From contig NZ_JAABOQ010000009.1 of assembly GCF_010671565.1 (NCBI RefSeq), forward strand, positions 1 to 64,000: DNA of 64,000 nucleotides, written 5' to 3'. The notes beneath the pieces are model-generated. The model had not been told where the DNA came from. It did no database searches and saw nothing but the letters and a program-made list of their open reading frames with translations. The position numbers were made by a program, and so were the translations under genes. Source of the stretch: Spongiivirga citrea. GTDB lineage: Bacteria > Bacteroidota > Bacteroidia > Flavobacteriales > Flavobacteriaceae. How positions within the stretch are numbered: position 1 is the first letter of the stretch; every line of letters starts with the position of its first letter. Below are positions 60,403 through 64,000 of this stretch, piece after piece.

Positions 60403-63063
60403 TTATTCGCTCTTGAGTTTTTTAAAAAATATGAGCGTTAAAATTAGTCCCACCCCACCGATCAAGATCCACATCCAATTATTATTTTCTGCTTTTATAT
60501 CCAAAGATGTATTATCCCCATTCAAAATAAATGGGGCCCAATAGTAAGGATGTTTAAACTCAATTTGATCCGTATTTCGCAAATAATCCTGTTTTGATTT
60601 TTGAAGAGCCGCTGATTTACTTAAGCCTTTTTGAAGGTATTTATAAAATGAAACCATTATTTCCTTAGTTGCTAAATCAGGAGCGCTCCATAAGCTCGAA
60701 ACCGTAGCAGGAATTCCCGAGTACATAAATGCTTGTGATAATGAAACAATGCCTTTGCCTGATTCATAACCTCCAACCCCTGTATTACAGGCGCTTAATA
60801 CTACCAAATCGGCATTACTCCTAAACCCGTATAATTCAGAAATATATAATTTATTGTCTTCGCTGCTATCAGAAAAAACCAAATTGCTTAGCTCAGGTGT
60901 TTTATCATTAATATAGGCATGACCTGCTAAGTGAATTACCGTGTAATGGGGTTGTAAATTGAAAAACTGAGATTTTGTGGCCAATTCTGAATCATATACT
61001 ATTCCACTAGTTAGTTTCGATAATTGATTAACTTCCTCTTTTGCTCCAACAAGATTGTACGGAGAACCCCTTACCACAAGCTCTTCTTTTGATAATTGAA
61101 AATTGTTGTAAGAGGGAGCAAAAAAAGAAACACTTTCTTCATGTTGAACTTTGTTAAATAAGTTTGACTTTAAATAAGCCAAGCCATTCACATAGTAAAT
61201 CTCTGTTTGCTCTAATAAATATCCTTGAGGCGACCTTAACAATTCAAAAGGCAGGTTCCTCAACACTGCGTCTGGGACAATAATAGTTTCTTCAGTGAGC
61301 GAAATATCATGAAGAAGCAATTGATTTAGTTCACTTGCAAGTATATTTAGCTCATTTATGTCTCCCAGCTTTTTTAAGGTTTTCAAATAAGCTGTTACCT
61401 TATCTTCTATATCTAAATGATTCCCCAGACTCTTAATTTTTATCCCATTATTTTTCATTTCTATTCGAAACAAATCATCTTGGGCTACCGCATATTTAAT
61501 AATTGTTGAATTAGTATTTAGATTTAAATCATTGAATTTAAATGATGACTTTGTCAGCTGATATACTTTGCCGTTACGCTGTTTTAGTTCTTCATCTAGT
61601 TGCGTTAATTCTAAGTTTATTTCAAAAAGCTTCTTTTTCCCTATAGAATCGTTTTGCGCATTGCTCTTGTTTAAAAAAGTTTTTATCGATCGTAACTCGC
61701 TTTCCTTCTTAAATAAAGAATCCAGATCTGAAGAACTAGAGGCTAATATTCTGTTATTAATAACATCGTTAATATCAATAAGTGTTTCGATCTGTTCCAT
61801 CATCTCCAGCTGCTTAATCTTTTCTTCTTTGGGATAAATATCATTTTGCAAATTAGTTAAGATTCTATTTTGAATAAGCTTAAATGTAGCGCGTTGTGAT
61901 CCAGATAATTTATGGTCTAAATTATCAGCAAATTGCTTCAACCCTATCAAATAAAGCTTAGCAGATGTTTTTTTTAAAACTGAATCAGAAGAACTTTCTA
62001 AACACTTGGCAAACTGCGAAAGTAGTATTGGATATTTAAGATTATCAATAGGCTTAAAATCTTCCTGTTTGAAATCTTGAACAGTAATTGGTATTTTATT
62101 TTTATTTAATAATGTTAAACCATTATTTGAATGCTTTATTAGAAGTTCTTTGTTTTTTGTTTTGGAATAATAGTTTACGGCTATTTCTTCAATATTTAAC
62201 TGTTGTAATACCGTTAAATCTTTGAATTTTTCCAAAGCGAGTAACTCTTTTTTTGCCTTTTTTAGTTTTCCTGCATTAATAAATGCTAAGCCTTTACATA
62301 TATGTGAGTAAAGTGTTTCGTTTTTATTTACATCAATCGCTATGACTTTATCAAAATAGGTAGCTGCTATATCTGCGTTTCTCGACTGATAGTAACGCCC
62401 TACAGTAAAGTTTGCTCTTACGATTGCAAATCTTAAATCCGATAAATTCTTGTTTTTTTCAACAAAATCTTCAAACTGCTTATAACTAGCAATCAACATA
62501 TTCTCATCGCTAATTGCTTCGCTGACCATTATCAGCCACCCTAAAGTTTGTGCCTCTTCAAAAATAGCTTGTGCCTTCCCAATTTCGTCCTTTATTTCAT
62601 CTCTTCGCTCATTGTAAATGTCAATTGCCTGTTGTACATAACCAAGCATATTTTTAAAATTGTTCTTACCCCTTTCTACTGAAGCTTGATCTAAATAATA
62701 ATTGCTTAGAGCATAAGGAGAAACCTCTTCTACAACTAATTGTTCTTTTGCAAGTGATAAATACTTACGCTGTTTTGACGGAATACTTAAATTATAAGGG
62801 CTATAGTAATACGATAAATCACTTAGTACCTGAAAAAAGAATGCTTTATTGTTTAAGTTGTTATTCGAGTAGGTATCTATTAACTCTTCATACTTTGCAA
62901 TGGCTCCTAAATTATCGCTCGGATAAAGATCATCGGCTTGATCTTTTAATTTCTTAAGCTCATTCAATATACTATCCTCCGAAGATTGGGGCAAAACGAT
63001 ATTGAAAACAAAAACAATAGAAATTATTATAAGCCAGTCTTTTTTAAGTTTTGCTATATCCAT
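60403..63063 (-). CDS. Envelope CHAT-domain (caspase-like) protein with TPR helices
   Basis: The 886-residue protein starts at ATG 63063, giving a signal peptide or anchor (DWLIIISIVFVFNIVLPQ). An earlier in-frame start overlaps the upstream gene. Residues 35-500 are helical repeats of TPR type (ADIAATYFDKVIAIDV, HICKGLAFINAGKLKKAKKE). The CHAT domain follows, with IIVPDAVLRNLPFELLRSP, the catalytic His715 in HLAGHAY and Cys759 in LSACNTG, so the His-Cys dyad is intact. Ordinary end motifs are YYWAPFILNGD and a final membrane segment (about 862-880) with a short basic tail. CHAT is a clan CD cysteine protease related to caspase and separase. The protein would face the periplasm, anchored at its C-terminus. 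Its substrate is unknown; the neighbouring anti-sigma protein is a natural candidate. Confidence 0.9.
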   Translation of the reverse strand: MDIAKLKKDWLIIISIVFVFNIVLPQSSEDSILNELKKLKDQADDLYPSDNLGAIAKYEELIDTYSNNNLNNKAFFFQVLSDLSYYYSPYNLSIPSKQRKYLSLAKEQLVVEEVSPYALSNYYLDQASVERGKNNFKNMLGYVQQAIDIYNERRDEIKDEIGKAQAIFEEAQTLGWLIMVSEAISDENMLIASYKQFEDFVEKNKNLSDLRFAIVRANFTVGRYYQSRNADIAATYFDKVIAIDVNKNETLYSHICKGLAFINAGKLKKAKKELLALEKFKDLTVLQQLNIEEIAVNYYSKTKNKELLIKHSNNGLTLLNKNKIPITVQDFKQEDFKPIDNLKYPILLSQFAKCLESSSDSVLKKTSAKLYLIGLKQFADNLDHKLSGSQRATFKLIQNRILTNLQNDIYPKEEKIKQLEMMEQIETLIDINDVINNRILASSSSDLDSLFKKESELRSIKTFLNKSNAQNDSIGKKKLFEINLELTQLDEELKQRNGKVYQLTKSSFKFNDLNLNTNSTIIKYAVAQDDLFRIEMKNNGIKIKSLGNHLDIEDKVTAYLKTLKKLGDINELNILASELNQLLLHDISLTEETIIVPDAVLRNLPFELLRSPQGYLLEQTEIYYVNGLAYLKSNLFNKVQHEESVSFFAPSYNNFQLSKEELVVRGSPYNLVGAKEEVNQLSKLTSGIVYDSELATKSQFFNLQPHYTVIHLAGHAYINDKTPELSNLVFSDSSEDNKLYISELYGFRSNADLVVLSACNTGVGGYESGKGIVSLSQAFMYSGIPATVSSLWSAPDLATKEIMVSFYKYLQKGLSKSAALQKSKQDYLRNTDQIEFKHPYYWAPFILNGDNTSLDIKAENNNWMWILIGGVGLILTLIFFKKLKSE

Positions 63064-63077
63064 TAATGAAGGGTTAA

Positions 63078-64000
63078 TTATACCATTTTTGATTTTCCAT
63101 AGATCAGAATACCAGATAAACTTCCTAATGCAACAAATAACCAAAACCAATAGTTATTCTTAGAAACCGGACTAGCATCGCCAATAATTTTAAATCCGGC
63201 CCAGTAATAAGGATGTTTTAATAGATCGTCTGATGTGGTGTTTAAATAATCCAGCTTTGCTTTTTGTAATGCAATGTCTTTCGCTTCACCTTTTTTAAGG
63301 TGGTTATAGTAGAAATCCATTAACTGGCTAGTCGTTTTGTCGTTATTTTTCCACATGGTGGTGGTCAAACTTTTGGCTCCTGCGTACATAAAACCACGTT
63401 CGATACTTAACAAACCTTCCCCTTTTTGAAGTTTTCCTATTCCTGTTTGGCAAGCACTTAAAGTCACCATATTGGCACTTATTGTTTGGTTATATAAATC
63501 CTTTACATACAATTTATCACCATCTTCATCTGGCGAAAATGCGAGATAGGAATAGTCAGGGAATTCGTCATTAGCTGATGCGTGGGTCGCTAAATGCAAT
63601 AAGCCGTATTCATTATTTGTACTATTAAAATTCTGCAATGTTGCCTCAGTTCCTGAAATTGAAATTCCATCAAAATGAGAAGCTACTAAGTCAATTTCAT
63701 TTTTAGAATACGGCAAATCATATAAGCTTTTTTCGTCAAAAGTAGGAGCGAAGGCCAACAGCTTATTTTTCACTTTATTCTCTCCATTTTGAAATTGATT
63801 GGTCATTAAGGTAGCTGAACTCGCATAGCGAATACTATATTCATTAATCACATAATTCCAATTATCTTGATTCTTATTAAGTACTCCAAACGGAATGTAA
63901 CTCAATACACCATCGGGTATAATGATAAGTTCGTTAGCGAAATTATCATCTAAAACAGGCTTCAAAATCGCAGCGTAGATCTCATTGCTTAGCGTTTGTA
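63078..64000 (-). CDS. Second envelope CHAT-domain protein, partial at the window edge
   Basis: The frame is open to base 64000, so only the C-terminal 306 residues or so are visible. The CHAT domain has LIIIPDGVLSYIPFGVL, HLATHASAND (catalytic His), LSACQTGIG (catalytic Cys), GFMYAGAKSLTTTMWKNND and HPYYWAGFKIIGD. One membrane segment (WFWLFVALGSLSGILIYG) and a short basic end KSKMV follow. It shows the same topology as its downstream paralog at 60403, from which it is separated by 14 bases. The two may have arisen by duplication and are in one operon. The missing part probably holds TPR repeats, as in the paralog. Confidence 0.9.
   Translation of the reverse strand, partial: QTLSNEIYAAILKPVLDDNFANELIIIPDGVLSYIPFGVLNKNQDNWNYVINEYSIRYASSATLMTNQFQNGENKVKNKLLAFAPTFDEKSLYDLPYSKNEIDLVASHFDGISISGTEATLQNFNSTNNEYGLLHLATHASANDEFPDYSYLAFSPDEDGDKLYVKDLYNQTISANMVTLSACQTGIGKLQKGEGLLSIERGFMYAGAKSLTTTMWKNNDKTTSQLMDFYYNHLKKGEAKDIALQKAKLDYLNTTSDDLLKHPYYWAGFKIIGDASPVSKNNYWFWLFVALGSLSGILIYGKSKMV

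Noticed and set aside
63064-63150. N-terminal extension of the CHAT protein at 60403
   Set aside because: It overlaps the C-terminus of the upstream CHAT gene and precedes a clean signal peptide that begins at ATG 63063.

Overview
The window comes from a marine-type member of the Bacteroidota, almost certainly the family Flavobacteriaceae. The DNA is AT-rich. Start sites lack obvious Shine-Dalgarno sequences, and several genes carry the Bacteroidota promoter element TAnnTTTG. Type IX secretion is represented by a PorP/SprF-like protein at the left edge and by two large proteases with C-terminal sorting domains. Other family hallmarks are a TonB-dependent receptor with a carboxypeptidase-like N-terminal domain, a CzcA pump fused to its outer-membrane factor, and lipoproteins ending their signal in a Cys followed by Asn, Asp or Glu. 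No rRNA, tRNA, CRISPR array, insertion sequence or phage gene was seen.

Layout. 1-3.1 kb: end of a PorP/SprF gene, two tiny related ORFs, and a double-ATPase ABC protein. 3.2-12.5 kb: a secreted subtilase; a minus-strand run of serine hydrolase, 3'-5' exonuclease and TPM-domain protein; trhO; hemJ. 12.5-25 kb: a sortilin/BNR-repeat exported protein; a metal-type TonB receptor operon; MATE pump and ferrochelatase; an RDD, signal peptidase and dehydrogenase operon. 25-33 kb: a secreted reprolysin-like metalloprotease, a ThuA lipoprotein, and a large membrane protein. 33-39 kb: a heavy-metal RND efflux operon headed by a His-rich exported protein. 39-47 kb: an astacin-like protease, an outer-membrane barrel, a methyltransferase, and the class Ia ribonucleotide reductase genes nrdA and nrdB. 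47-52.7 kb: a ricin-lectin/papain-like exported protein, a collagen-like lipoprotein, and an operon of lipoprotein, membrane protein, histidine kinase and response regulator. 52.7-64 kb: two operons of exported proteins of unknown function, an ECF sigma factor with a TPR-bearing membrane partner, and two CHAT-domain caspase-like proteins, the last cut by the window edge.

The most coherent unexplained unit is at 52.7-64 kb. Two separate minus-strand operons, one starting with a DUF4412 protein and one with tandem propeller-like paralogs, are preceded by virtually the same two-block promoter at the same distance from the start codon. The block pair (AAATGTTAACCT, 14 nt, CTCACTAAA) is unlike the housekeeping promoter. 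One copy lies directly beside the ECF sigma gene, so I infer an ECF-controlled regulon of at least seven exported or membrane proteins next to envelope CHAT proteins. Other points of interest are the paired mini-ORFs at 0.8-1.3 kb, a perfect 14-bp dyad just upstream of a hydrolase gene, two genes whose promoter element ends 5 nt before the start codon, a signal peptidase with His in place of the catalytic Lys, and families of palindromic intergenic repeats.

All assignments come from reading motifs and family resemblance by eye; no database search was possible.
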